Source: Polyangia bacterium (GTDB taxonomy: Bacteria; Myxococcota_A; Polyangia; Polyangiales; Polyangiaceae). Taken from it: DNA of 57,095 nt. Both the position numbers and the translations under genes were made by a program. The DNA lies in NCBI GenBank assembly GCA_030426145.1, contig JAUHZF010000012.1, forward strand, positions 1 through 57,095, read 5' to 3'. Below, in pieces: positions 39,336 through 49,580 of the stretch. The notes beneath the pieces are model-generated. The model saw only the letters and a list, made by a program, of their open reading frames with translations. It was not told the DNA's origin and did no database searches. Position 1 is the stretch's first letter; every line of letters begins with the position of its first letter.

Positions 39336-39707
39336 TCACATCGCGGCGAAGAAGATGGCGGTGGCGAAGGCAGCCGTGAACAGCCCGTTGCGGAAGACTT
39401 GGCGCGAGCGGGCGCGCGCCTGGGCGAGCTCGCCCGGATCGATGATCTCTTCTCTCGTGCCATCGTCTAGCTCGCGCAGACCGCGCGAGACGGAAGGCGT
39501 TCAGGTTCTGTAGAGGCCCATGAACACGCCGTGAGCGGCGAGGACGAAGGGGACGAAGAGCGCGAGGCGCCACCAGCGGCTCGAGCTCATCTCGTGGAGG
39601 ACCACCGCGGCGACGAGCGCCAACGCGAGCATCGCCATTCCGAAGCGCAGTCGCTTGCTGGCCGCGTGGGGCGTGAGGTTCCCGACTGGCTTTGCCTCGG
39701 CGTCCAT
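39336..39707 (-). CDS. Predicted small membrane selenoprotein (in-frame TGA = Sec69)
   Basis: Reading from ATG 39707, a 68-codon frame reaches TGA at 39501-39503 and continues in the same frame for 54 codons to a TGA at 39336-39338. If the first TGA is read as selenocysteine the protein is 123 aa. It would have two membrane helices (about 22 to 40 and 46 to 66), Sec69 just after GLYRT, a soluble segment (RELDDGTREEIIDPGELAQA) and a third helix (103 to 121). The downstream part has coding character but no ATG, GTG or TTG of its own. A SECIS-like hairpin follows the TGA at the correct distance. A Cys at this position in relatives is expected (inference). Without recoding, a 68-aa two-helix protein results. 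Confidence 0.75.
39471..39489 (-). promoter_or_regulatory. Bacterial SECIS-like hairpin after in-frame TGA
   Basis: On the minus strand CTCGCGC (39489-39483) pairs perfectly with GCGCGAG (39477-39471) around the 5-nt loop GGTCT (39482-39478). Exactly 18 nt separate the TGA from the GGT of the loop. The Escherichia coli fdhF SECIS, from memory, has the same GGUCU loop, the same UGA-to-loop spacing and a GGT CTG codon pair. SelB reads such loops to deliver Sec-tRNA. The element lies inside the coding sequence, as in other bacteria. Confidence 0.8.
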
Positions 39708-39757
39708 GGCACTTCAGTAGCAGCCGCCGACCGGGTCTTCCACGCGGCGGTCGAGGC

Positions 39758-42517
39758 ATGTCTGCACTTTCCAGGATCGTCGACCTGCGACGGGGCGAGG
39801 CGCAACTCGTCTTTCGGGTCTTCATGGTGCTCTTCGGCATCATCGCGGGCCACACCATCCTGGAGACGGCGCGGGATGCGGTCTTTCTCGAGAGCCTGCC
39901 CGCGAGCAGGCTCGCCATCGTGTACCTGGCGCTCGCGGGGCTCGGGGTCATCGTCCCTGGCTACACCTCGCGGTTCACGCGTCAGTTCGGTCGGCGCGAC
40001 GCGCTCTTTCTCACCCTCGCTTTTTCGGCCATCGGCACCGTGCTGTGGTCGTTCCAACCCCTCACGGGGCATGAGGTCTACGGCTTCTATCTGTGGAGTG
40101 CCTTGCTCGGCACGGTGCTGGTGCTCCAGTTCTGGCTCTTCGCCGGTCGGGTCTTCACCGTCTCGCAGGGCAAGCGGCTCTTCGGAGGCATCGCTTCGGG
40201 AGGCGTGCTCGGGGCCGTCGCGGGCGGGGTCGCGGCGACCCTGGTGCTCGAGATCATGCCCCGCGAAGCGAGCGGGGCCTACGACGTGCACGACCTCCTG
40301 CGGGCCGGAGCCGCCTGCTTCTTGCTCACGGCGGCGGCCCTCACCCGCATCGACACCGATGACCAGGGCTCTCCCTTCGGCGCCAAGGCGAGCCCGGTCT
40401 TCGAGGCGGGCCTCTCGGTGCTGCGTGAGGAGCCCTACGTGCGCCGCATGGCAGCCCTCGTCGGATTGTCGACGGTGACCCTGCTGTTCACGGACTATCT
40501 CTTCAAGTCGGTGGCCAAAGCCGAGGTTCATTCCGGCCTCGCGCTCTTCTTTGCGCGCTACTACGCCGTGCTCAACGCCGTGGCCTTCCTGATGCAGGTC
40601 GTCGTCGCCCAGCGCGTGGTCCAGCGGTTTGGCGTGGTAGCCGCGCTCGGGGTGCTGCCCATGTTGCTCGTGCTCGGGGGAGGCGGGGCCTTGGCGACGG
40701 GGGGCCTGCTCGTGGTGGTCATGCTGGCCAAGGGGGCAGATGGAGGGCTTCGCCACTCCCTCAACCGAGTGGCCACCGAGCTGCTGTACCTCCCGCTCCC
40801 GGGCGACGTCCGCGATCGGGCCAAGGCCCTGCTCGACGCCGTCTTCGTCCGTGGATCCCAAGCCGTCGGCGCGGGGGCCATTCTGCTCCTGACTGCCCTT
40901 GGTCTCGGCACGCACCGGGTCTTCTCGGGCCTCATCGTGGTGGGGGCTCTGGCCTGGCTTGGGGTCACGATCGGGCTGCGAAGGGGCTACCTGGATCTCT
41001 TTCGCACCGAGTTGAGCCGTGGGCGGAGCGACCCCCGACTGCTCGAGACGGCCGAGCTCGACCTGGACTCGGTCGAGTCGATCATGGCGGCGCTCTCATC
41101 GGTCGATGGTGTGCGCGTCATCGCCGCGATGAACCTGCTCGTCGAGTCGGGACGCAGTCGGATCATCCCCGCCCTCATCCTCTATCACGACGACGAGGAG
41201 GTCCTCATTCGGGCTCTGGACGTCGTTTCGCGGGCCGATGAGCAGGACTGGCGACCCCACGCCGTGCGCCTGTTGCAGTCGCCCTCGCCCCCCGTTCGCG
41301 CCGCCAGTCTGCGTGCGCTCGGTCGTGCTGGCGAGGCTGACTTGGTGCGGGCTGCATTGGATGACGAAGACCCATGGATCATGGCGCAAGCGGCCTTTCA
41401 GCTCGCACGCAGCGAGGCGGGGGAGACGGTTCGCGACCACCCTGCCATTCTCGCGGTCCGTGAGCGCGCCCAGAGGGCGACCGCCGAGGAGCAGCGCAGG
41501 ATCCGGCTCGGTTTCTTGGAGGCGCTGGGGCAAGACGCCGACGAGCGCTGGGTGGACGTGTTGCTCTGGTTGGCCCAAGAGGACGACCCGGAGGTGGTGA
41601 CCCGCGTGGCGCGGGCGGTGATGAGGGTCCCGGATGAGCGCTTCGTACCCATTCTCATGCCGAAGCTCACCGTGGTCGAGACACGTGCGGTGGTGCGTGA
41701 GGCGTTGGCGGCCATGGGACCTCCGGCGCTCGAGGCCCTGATCGCGGGGCTCGATGACGAGGAGACGCCGCGTGAGTTGCGGCGACAGCTGCCAGGGACC
41801 ATCGCTGGGTTTCGTACCCAGGTCGCCTGCGATGCGCTGCTGAGGCGTATCGAGCACGAGTCCGATGGTTTGGTGCGCTACCGGTGCCTGCGGGGTCTGG
41901 TCAGTCTCGTCAAAACGCGGCCGGTGAAGGTCGCGCCCGCAGCGATCGAGGTGGAGATCGTGCGGAACGTCACCGAGCACCTACGGCTGCTGGCGTTGCT
42001 GGTGCCGCTCGACGCGACACCGCCGCCCCCGGCGGCGCAAGGCAGTGCGCTGCTGCTGAAGGGACTGCTGCGCGACAAAGTTCGGCAGGCGCTCGAACGC
42101 GCCTTCATGCTCTTCCAGGTGTTGCATCCACGCGAGGACGTGCGGGGCATTCTCATCGCCCTCGAAGGTAGCGACCGGCGCCGGCGCGCGAGCGCCGTGG
42201 AGTTTCTGGAGGTGCTTGCGCTGAGCTGCACCGAGCGTGTTCGTGAGCTCTTCCGCGTCGCGATCGACGAGCTGTCGCCCGAGGAGCGGATTCGGAGGGC
42301 CGAGGCCCACCTCAGCATCGTGCCGGCGTCGGTCGAGGATGCCGTTCGAGCCATGCTCGACGACCCCGACACGGCCATCGTCGCACTGGCCGCCTACCAC
42401 GCGCTCGCGCTGGACATCGAACCCCTGCATTCTGAGGTCGAAGCACTGACGGCCCGAACCTCGCTTCATCCCCTGGTGGCCGAAGCGGCCGGTTGGCAGG
42501 AGGTGCCCGATGGCTGA
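39758..42517 (+). CDS. ATP/ADP-translocase-like transporter fused to HEAT repeats
   Basis: 919 aa from ATG 39758. The first 430 residues hold about 12 membrane helices with the layout of the nucleotide translocase (NTT/TLC) superfamily, for example VFMVLFGIIAGHTILETARDA and LQFWLFAGRVFTVSQGKRLF. From about residue 450 to the end the chain is soluble and made of HEAT-like helical pairs (VRAASLRALGRAGEADLVRAAL). NTT transporters exchange ATP for ADP in intracellular parasites; in free-living bacteria their role is unknown. The next gene, coding for cyclic-nucleotide-binding domains, overlaps by 8 bp, suggesting a nucleotide-sensing unit. Divergent from the selenoprotein gene by 50 bp. Confidence 0.82.
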   Translation: MSALSRIVDLRRGEAQLVFRVFMVLFGIIAGHTILETARDAVFLESLPASRLAIVYLALAGLGVIVPGYTSRFTRQFGRRDALFLTLAFSAIGTVLWSFQPLTGHEVYGFYLWSALLGTVLVLQFWLFAGRVFTVSQGKRLFGGIASGGVLGAVAGGVAATLVLEIMPREASGAYDVHDLLRAGAACFLLTAAALTRIDTDDQGSPFGAKASPVFEAGLSVLREEPYVRRMAALVGLSTVTLLFTDYLFKSVAKAEVHSGLALFFARYYAVLNAVAFLMQVVVAQRVVQRFGVVAALGVLPMLLVLGGGGALATGGLLVVVMLAKGADGGLRHSLNRVATELLYLPLPGDVRDRAKALLDAVFVRGSQAVGAGAILLLTALGLGTHRVFSGLIVVGALAWLGVTIGLRRGYLDLFRTELSRGRSDPRLLETAELDLDSVESIMAALSSVDGVRVIAAMNLLVESGRSRIIPALILYHDDEEVLIRALDVVSRADEQDWRPHAVRLLQSPSPPVRAASLRALGRAGEADLVRAALDDEDPWIMAQAAFQLARSEAGETVRDHPAILAVRERAQRATAEEQRRIRLGFLEALGQDADERWVDVLLWLAQEDDPEVVTRVARAVMRVPDERFVPILMPKLTVVETRAVVREALAAMGPPALEALIAGLDDEETPRELRRQLPGTIAGFRTQVACDALLRRIEHESDGLVRYRCLRGLVSLVKTRPVKVAPAAIEVEIVRNVTEHLRLLALLVPLDATPPPPAAQGSALLLKGLLRDKVRQALERAFMLFQVLHPREDVRGILIALEGSDRRRRASAVEFLEVLALSCTERVRELFRVAIDELSPEERIRRAEAHLSIVPASVEDAVRAMLDDPDTAIVALAAYHALALDIEPLHSEVEALTARTSLHPLVAEAAGWQEVPDG

Positions 42518-43511
42518 GGTTGCAGGTGTCGACGTCGAGCTCTACGTGCGCTCGTTGCTCGGGGGCTTCTTTCGAGGCGACACGGTTCGACACATCGTTC
42601 AATCCGCACGGGAGGTCTTCTTCTCGGCGTCCGACCGCCTGTTCCGCGAGGGGGATGCGCCCCAGTTCATCTACTTCGTGGTCGACGGGGAGGTTCTGCT
42701 CCAGAAGGACGACGCCGAGCCTTGGAGCTTTGGTCAGGGCGACGTCGTCGGCGTGCTCGACGCCGACGCGGGCGATGCCCACCGTCGCACGGCCATCGCC
42801 CGCACCGATGTGCACGCGCTCGCCCTTCGTGTTCGAGACTGGCACGACGCCCAGGAAGACGACCTCGAGGTGGTTCGACTCAGGCTCGTCGGCAACGCAC
42901 GCAGTCTGCTCGACCGAGGTCTCTCGCTGCCGCCCAGCTTTGGCTTCGAGCAGGAAGTATCCTTGGGCGCCCCTCCGAGCCTCGTGAGCCAGATGTCTTT
43001 GGCCGACGAGCTCAACGCGTTCGAGCGACTCCTGAGTCTGCGTCTTGCCCCCGCCTTCCACCTCGCCGGTACGCAGAGCCTGCTGGAGTTGGCGCGTGAG
43101 GCGAGGGAGGTTCGACTTGCGCCAGGGGAGGTCCTCTTCGCGGAGGGCGACGAAGCGCGGAGCTTCTTCGTCAACGTGACCGGGGCCGCGAGCCTCGAAC
43201 GGCAGGGCATGGAGATGACGGCCCAGTTCGGTCCGACCGCGCTCGTGGGGGGATACATGGGGATCGGGCAAGTGACCTACCCGGCAACGGCACGGGCCGA
43301 CACGGAGCTGGTGGCCATGAGCATCGAGGTCGCGCACCTGTTCGAAGTGATGGAGGACCACTACGACTTGGTCCGCGCGATGATGGCGTTCATGGCCCTG
43401 GAGCGGATCCGCGTGCAGGACGCGGCGCCACCGGTGGCCGAGCGTCCGAGAAGACGGTCGATGGCGGCGGTGGCGATTGCACCGGACTGGCAGAAGCACC
43501 TGCCGCGCTGA
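42510..43511 (+). CDS. Protein with two cyclic-nucleotide-binding domains
   Basis: 333 aa, overlapping the transporter stop by 8 bp. Two cNMP-binding-type beta-rolls are visible: residues about 35 to 115 (LFREGDAPQFIYFVVDGEVLL) and about 195 to 295 (LFAEGDEARSFFVNVTGAASLE). The usual phosphate-binding RxA motif is not obvious in either copy, so ligand binding is uncertain. No DNA-binding or enzymatic domain follows, only a Pro/Arg-rich tail. It is probably the sensory or regulatory partner of the HEAT-fused transporter. Confidence 0.8.
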   Translation: MAEVAGVDVELYVRSLLGGFFRGDTVRHIVQSAREVFFSASDRLFREGDAPQFIYFVVDGEVLLQKDDAEPWSFGQGDVVGVLDADAGDAHRRTAIARTDVHALALRVRDWHDAQEDDLEVVRLRLVGNARSLLDRGLSLPPSFGFEQEVSLGAPPSLVSQMSLADELNAFERLLSLRLAPAFHLAGTQSLLELAREAREVRLAPGEVLFAEGDEARSFFVNVTGAASLERQGMEMTAQFGPTALVGGYMGIGQVTYPATARADTELVAMSIEVAHLFEVMEDHYDLVRAMMAFMALERIRVQDAAPPVAERPRRRSMAAVAIAPDWQKHLPR

Positions 43512-43633
43512 GTCATCGCGGCACGGACATGCAGCACAGGAGGTCGACGAGAGGGGTCCTGGGACCCTCCCCGATCTTCCGGTGCACCCATCCGGCGCCC
43601 GCAGTATAAGCGGGGCTTACGTCGAGCTGGCGC
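43512..43633. other. Intergenic region with a small hairpin and a TATAAG box
   Basis: These 122 bp separate the cyclic-nucleotide-binding gene from the outer-membrane barrel gene. GGGTC (43554-43558) and GACCC (43563-43567) form a short stem without a T-run. TATAAG at 43605-43610, 24 bp ahead of the start, resembles a -10 element, but no clear -35 box is visible. Both are weak calls. Confidence 0.25.
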
Positions 43634-45397
43634 ATGCAGCATCGAACACGCATCGCGGGAGGGCTGATCTTCGCGCTCATGGCTTGGAGCCAGAGCGCGG
43701 CGGCTCAGCCTGCTCCCGAACCGGCTCCGGCGCCGCCTGAGCCGGGCGCACCCGCGCCTCCACGCCCAGAGGTGGCACCGGAGACACCTGCGCCTGAGCA
43801 AGCTCCCGCGCCAGGCGATGCAGCCGCGCCAGGCGATGCGCCTACCCCGGCCGATGCGCCCGAGCCCCCAGCTCCCGAGCCGCCGGAGCCGCCTGCTCCC
43901 GCGCCGTCCGAGCCCACCTCCGAAGCGCCAGAGCCGTCCGAACCCACCCCCGAAGCCCCAACACCGAAGGAAGGGCCCGCCGGCAACGACGCCGACGATG
44001 CTGAAGTGTCGGGCCCGGAGATTTGGGAGGGTGAGCAGCCTCCCCTCGCGGAAGGCCATGAGCGCCCCGTCCCCAACTACGACGGCCGCGAGCCAGAGCC
44101 GATCGACGCGGGCGACGTGCTCATCTGGATCCCGCGCGGAATCTTCTACCCCCTCTACGCCGTGAGCGAGTACGTGCTCCGGCGTCCGCTCGGCGCGCTC
44201 ACCACGGCCATCGACGAGAACGACGTCGCCGACATCGTGGGCGACTTCTTCACCTTCGGCCCCAACGACAACTACGGGATCATTCCCAGCGGCCTCATCG
44301 ACTTCGGCTTCCGGCCCAGCATTGGCCTGTACTTCTTCGGGGACGACGTCGGCGACGTCGATGGTCTCGGGGTGCGCGCGCACGTCGCTTTTGGTGGCCT
44401 CGGCTTCTATCGGACCACGGCTTCCGTGCGCTACCAGATCGAGGACGCTGGCTTCGACACGCACCCCAAGATGGTCCAGCTCAAAGGGGTGTGGGAGCGG
44501 CGCCCAGACTGGCTCATCTGGGGCCAGGGCCCCGACGCCCCCAACGAGGCCCGGAGCCGGTATCAGGCCCAGTTCATCGAGGCGATCGCTCACTACGAAG
44601 GTGGCTTCTGGCGCAGCAGTTATGTCAACGCCTTCATCGCGGTGCGCGACGCCACGTTCGGCAACGACGTCTGTTGCCACAGCATCGCTGTGCAGGAAGC
44701 GGTCGACCGCAACCTCTACGACACGCCGCCGCTCTTCGAGGACGGCTACACCGTGGGTCGCATCGGGACCGAGCTCTACGTCGACACCCGTCCCCAGCGA
44801 AACAACTACGAGGGGCTCGCCAGCGATCACGTCTCGCCCCCGGGGACGGGCATCAAGATCGGACCTCGCGTCGAGCTCGGCTTGGGCTTGCGCGAGTCGT
44901 TCCTCGATGCCGATCAGCAGGCCGCCCAGCGACCGCTCTACATCAAGTACGGCGGCACCATCGGGGGGTACCTCGACATCTACAATCAGCGTGTCATCGG
45001 CCTTCAGGTCGTGGCTGACTTCGTCGATGGTCTCGAGACGGGTGGGGTGGTGCCCTTCCGCGAGCTGACCACGCTCGGCGGCAACCGGCCACTGCGCGGT
45101 TTCATCGCCAACCGCCTCTACGACCGCAGCGCGGTCGCGGCCCAGCTCGAGTACACCTGGCCCATCTGGGTCTGGCTCGACGGCTCCGTGCATTATGCGA
45201 TGGGCAACGTCTTCGGAGAGCGGCTCGACAACTTCCAGTTCGACAAGCTGCGCCAGTCGTTCGGCTTCGGCTTCAAAGACACCAGCGCTCGCGATCACGC
45301 CTTCGAGTTCCTCATCGCGGGTGGGACCGATACCTTCGAGCGGGGGGCCGGGCTCGACAGCTTCCGTCTCGTATTCGGCTCCTCAGCTGGCTTCTGA
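43634..45397 (+). CDS. Omp85/D15-type outer-membrane beta-barrel with Pro-rich N-terminus
   Basis: 587 aa. A signal peptide (IAGGLIFALMAWSQSAAA) is followed by about 85 residues dominated by Pro, Ala and Glu, a probable periplasmic spacer through peptidoglycan. From about residue 150 the chain alternates short polar and aromatic beta-strands. Near the end TTLGGNRPLRGF followed by RSAVAAQLEYTWPIWVW is the conserved D15/BamA-like C-terminal motif, and the chain ends in Phe as outer-membrane proteins do. No POTRA domain is apparent. It may insert or export proteins or lipids, or be a derived porin. Confidence 0.75.
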   Translation: MQHRTRIAGGLIFALMAWSQSAAAQPAPEPAPAPPEPGAPAPPRPEVAPETPAPEQAPAPGDAAAPGDAPTPADAPEPPAPEPPEPPAPAPSEPTSEAPEPSEPTPEAPTPKEGPAGNDADDAEVSGPEIWEGEQPPLAEGHERPVPNYDGREPEPIDAGDVLIWIPRGIFYPLYAVSEYVLRRPLGALTTAIDENDVADIVGDFFTFGPNDNYGIIPSGLIDFGFRPSIGLYFFGDDVGDVDGLGVRAHVAFGGLGFYRTTASVRYQIEDAGFDTHPKMVQLKGVWERRPDWLIWGQGPDAPNEARSRYQAQFIEAIAHYEGGFWRSSYVNAFIAVRDATFGNDVCCHSIAVQEAVDRNLYDTPPLFEDGYTVGRIGTELYVDTRPQRNNYEGLASDHVSPPGTGIKIGPRVELGLGLRESFLDADQQAAQRPLYIKYGGTIGGYLDIYNQRVIGLQVVADFVDGLETGGVVPFRELTTLGGNRPLRGFIANRLYDRSAVAAQLEYTWPIWVWLDGSVHYAMGNVFGERLDNFQFDKLRQSFGFGFKDTSARDHAFEFLIAGGTDTFERGAGLDSFRLVFGSSAGF

Positions 45398-45414
45398 CTG
45401 CGTAGGCTAGACGG

Positions 45415-46926
<1,512 letters not shown>

Positions 46927-46929
46927 AGC

Positions 46930-47466
46930 TCATTCCGAGAGCAAGCCGAGGTCCCGCGCGAAGTCGGTGTAGTTGCGGCGTTCGCCGCTCGGTTCCGCGT
47001 CGCCCGGGGGAATGCCGAGCCCGTCCACCATGCGATTCATGCAGTTGATGAGGCAGCAGACCATGACCGCGTCGTAGAGCGCTCGCTCTCCCCAGCCGGC
47101 CTCGAGCGTCTTGCGGGCGTCTTCATCGGTGAGCTGGGCGGGGGAGAAGGTGAGCTTGCGCAGGTAGGCGAGCAGCGCGGCCCATGCTGGCCCCATGGCT
47201 GCTTCGGGGTCTGCGACGAGCCGGTCGAAGACCGAGGGGTCGATGCCCCAGGCCTCTGCGTGCGCGCGATGAGCGCCCTGGCAATAGCCGCAGGCATTGA
47301 GTCCGCTCACGTAGGCGGCGATGAGCTCCCGCTGGCCCACCGTCAACGGAGAGGGACCCCGAAGGACCGCGTCGTGCCAGGCCAAGAGCGGTTGCACCCC
47401 GTGGGGAAAGAGTCGGAAGGCGTCGTCGAGCGTCGGGGGATCCGGGAGGGCCGGTAGACGGGGCAT
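46930..47466 (-). CDS. AhpD-like carboxymuconolactone-decarboxylase-family protein
   Basis: 178 aa. The peroxidase-related signature E(x11)CxxCxxxH is present: Glu47, Cys59, Cys62 and His66 in LNACGYCQGAHRAHA. The helical remainder (TFSPAQLTDEDARKTLEAGW, then MVCCLINCMNRM) fits uncharacterised peroxidase-related enzymes of the AhpD fold. It probably reduces peroxides through a CxxC disulfide cycle with an unknown reductant, or senses redox state. The gene is convergent with the kinase gene (3 bp apart) and divergent from the phosphoesterase gene. Confidence 0.85.
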   Translation of the reverse strand: MPRLPALPDPPTLDDAFRLFPHGVQPLLAWHDAVLRGPSPLTVGQRELIAAYVSGLNACGYCQGAHRAHAEAWGIDPSVFDRLVADPEAAMGPAWAALLAYLRKLTFSPAQLTDEDARKTLEAGWGERALYDAVMVCCLINCMNRMVDGLGIPPGDAEPSGERRNYTDFARDLGLLSE

Positions 47467-47525
47467 GGGCGCATGGTACGACGGAACCGGGCCGCGCCGT
47501 CGCCTCGTGCTACCTTCCGGTCGCC

Positions 47526-48752
47526 ATGTCGCTGCGCCGTCGTCAGTTGCTTCGCCGGTCCCTCTACGGCGCCGGCGCCGTGGGGGTAGCCCCGCTTTGG
47601 GGCTGCACCCGCGAAGCCGACGCGCTGCCGGACCCCGGGCGACCCGCGCTCACCAAAGAGCCCTATCTTCAGCATGTGGCGGCCGGGTTGCGGCTACGCT
47701 TCGAGACCCGGGAGGAGGTCGCGGTCCCGGTGGTGCTCGAGTCGGGCGGCGAGCGGGAACTGACGCCGACCCTTCGGTCAGCCGACGTGACCTACGCTCG
47801 CGACTTCCTCGACGCGAGTGACATCTTCTTTCCCGACGAGGCCGGTGTTCACGTCGTGCAGGAGGCGGACCTCGGTGCGCTCGAGCCGGGTCGCTATCGA
47901 TGGCGCGTCCACGCCGACGTCGTTCACGAGGGCGAGTTCCTCGTGCCGAACCCGGATGAGACCGTGCGGCTGGGCTGGCTCGCGGATACCAGCTGGCCGG
48001 AATCACAGCAGGTGGTGGCCATGCTCGAGAGCCGCATGCCCGACGTCTTCCTTCACGGGGGAGACCTTCAGTACGAGAGCAACCCCTTCGACACCTGGAC
48101 GGGCATGAGTCAGTCCCTCGCGCCCATCACGCAGCGGGCGGTGGCGCACATGATCGTGGGCAACCACGAGTTCGAAGAAGGCGAGGAGATCGAGCAGATG
48201 TACGACCGCCTCTACGGCGGTCAGGGCGACGGGCCCGAGGGTGCGCGCTACTTCTCCTTTCGAGCCGGCGCGGCGCGCATCATCTGTCTCGACAGCGAGA
48301 CCGGCGGGCTCGACGACACGAGCGACGCGCAGGTCGCGTGGTTCGAGAAGGAGCTCGCGCGCGGCGACGCGGCCACCACGGTCGTCGCTTTTCATCGACC
48401 CACCTACAGCCTCTCCAAGCACTACCGCTCCGACACGACCTTCCGAGATATCATTCACAGTCGGGTCGTCGACGCGGGCGTACCGCTCGTACTTTGCGGT
48501 CACGCCCATTGTTACGAGCGGTTCGACGTCGACGGCGTGCAATACGTGGTCGATGGGGGCGGTGGGGCCGTGCTCTACGACCCGAATGAGAGCGCAGCGC
48601 AGGCAGACGCCGAGCGACCGGGTGAGTCTGCCTTGCGGGTGGCGGTCTCCGAGTCTCGGGGGGCGACCACGATCGACATCGCTCCCGACGGCAGCCTCTC
48701 CGTCGAGCGACGACGGCCGGACGGGGTCGTGAGCGATCAGTTCACCGTGTGA
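47526..48752 (+). CDS. Tat-exported metallophosphoesterase (purple-acid-phosphatase-like)
   Basis: 408 aa. The N-terminus has a twin-arginine signal (RRRQLLRRS) followed by a hydrophobic stretch ending in PLWGC, so it may be a Tat-exported lipoprotein. Residues 40 to 140 form a fibronectin-like beta domain as in purple acid phosphatases (LRLRFETREEVAVPVVLESG). The calcineurin-like domain has GGDLQYE, VGNHEFEE, a FHRPTYS segment and LCGHAHCYERF, all metal-binding motifs. It removes phosphate from esters outside the cytoplasm, perhaps for phosphate supply. It converges on the DUF481-like gene (6 bp apart). Confidence 0.85.
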   Translation: MSLRRRQLLRRSLYGAGAVGVAPLWGCTREADALPDPGRPALTKEPYLQHVAAGLRLRFETREEVAVPVVLESGGERELTPTLRSADVTYARDFLDASDIFFPDEAGVHVVQEADLGALEPGRYRWRVHADVVHEGEFLVPNPDETVRLGWLADTSWPESQQVVAMLESRMPDVFLHGGDLQYESNPFDTWTGMSQSLAPITQRAVAHMIVGNHEFEEGEEIEQMYDRLYGGQGDGPEGARYFSFRAGAARIICLDSETGGLDDTSDAQVAWFEKELARGDAATTVVAFHRPTYSLSKHYRSDTTFRDIIHSRVVDAGVPLVLCGHAHCYERFDVDGVQYVVDGGGGAVLYDPNESAAQADAERPGESALRVAVSESRGATTIDIAPDGSLSVERRRPDGVVSDQFTV

Positions 48753-48758
48753 CGAAGC

Positions 48759-49577
48759 TCACTTCAGGGTCAGCTTGACGGTGTTGGTCATGCGCAGGTC
48801 GAGCCGCGTCACATCATTGGGCGGTCGGCTGTCGTACATCTGCATCACGTTCACCCCCACCGAGAGGATTTCGGTGATGGTGGCTTCGCCCTCGAACTGG
48901 GTGAACACCCTGTGATCGCTGAAGTCGTCGAACCGGGGCTGATAGTAGATCGTGGCTTGTAGGATGAGGCGGTCATCGAAGAGGGTCGAGCGCATGACGC
49001 CGTAGCTCGACCAGCGATGGGCGATGGTCTCGGGGTCGTCGGGAAAGGCCGCTTCGGTATCGATCCGCTCACTCTCGAGCATGTAGCTGGTGCCGAAGGA
49101 GGCCAGTACCTCAGGCAGGCGCAAGGCCTCGACCCGTGCCCCCGCCCCCGTGAGGATGCGTCGGTTAAGCCGCAGGAACTCGTTGTACTGATACTGGGCG
49201 AAGAGCTCGGTCCCGATGACGGGGTGCCACATGCCAGTCCACCGCGCGTGGGCAAAGGCATTGCTGAGGAAGGTGCTCGCGTTGCGCTCTGCGAACCGCC
49301 CGTTCGACGCCAAGTAGGCCCGCTGTCGCACGTAGGGGACGGGATCGTCTTCGTCGTGCGGGTACAGCGTTTGGTACTGCAACGAGCCCGCAGCCCCGAC
49401 GTCGAGATAGTCGACGTTGCCTCGCCAGAACGAGAAGGCGCCGGTGATGTCGCCCGACCATCCGTCGTCGAACTGGGTTCGTCGCAATGCCTCGGCATTG
49501 ACGGTCTGCGCTGCGGCATCGGTGGTCGTGAGCAGTCCGGCCACGCCAATGAGGGTGGCCAGTCGAGGGAGACGCAT
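48759..49577 (-). CDS. DUF481-like outer-membrane protein
   Basis: 272 aa from ATG 49577 (a GTG one codon earlier abuts the upstream stop). A signal peptide (LATLIGVAGLLTTTDAAAQ) is followed by alternating amphipathic beta-strands rich in Tyr, Arg and Asp (GTELFAQYQYNEFLRLNRR), as in DUF481/YdiY-type outer-membrane barrels. Its function is unknown. It follows the second nucleotide-translocase-like gene with no gap, so the two are translationally coupled and may act together across the two membranes. Confidence 0.75.
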   Translation of the reverse strand: MRLPRLATLIGVAGLLTTTDAAAQTVNAEALRRTQFDDGWSGDITGAFSFWRGNVDYLDVGAAGSLQYQTLYPHDEDDPVPYVRQRAYLASNGRFAERNASTFLSNAFAHARWTGMWHPVIGTELFAQYQYNEFLRLNRRILTGAGARVEALRLPEVLASFGTSYMLESERIDTEAAFPDDPETIAHRWSSYGVMRSTLFDDRLILQATIYYQPRFDDFSDHRVFTQFEGEATITEILSVGVNVMQMYDSRPPNDVTRLDLRMTNTVKLTLK

Positions 49578-49580
49578 CAC

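Noticed and set aside
38744-39463. 239-codon minus-strand ORF starting in the selenoprotein region
   Set aside because: Ser/Arg/Pro-rich composition, lies antisense to a secreted protein with a good signal peptide, and is in a different frame from the selenoprotein extension.
39336-39500. Independent small gene downstream of the 68-codon frame
   Set aside because: No ATG, GTG or TTG and no ribosome binding site in this frame after the TGA; the SECIS-like hairpin gives a better explanation.
39336-39707. Pseudogene caused by a nonsense mutation
   Set aside because: Possible in principle, but the coincidence of an 18-nt spacing, a GGTCT loop and a perfect stem is hard to explain by chance.
46930-47466. 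Selenocysteine in the AhpD-like protein
   Set aside because: Both motif cysteines are encoded by ordinary Cys codons and the frame has no internal TGA.
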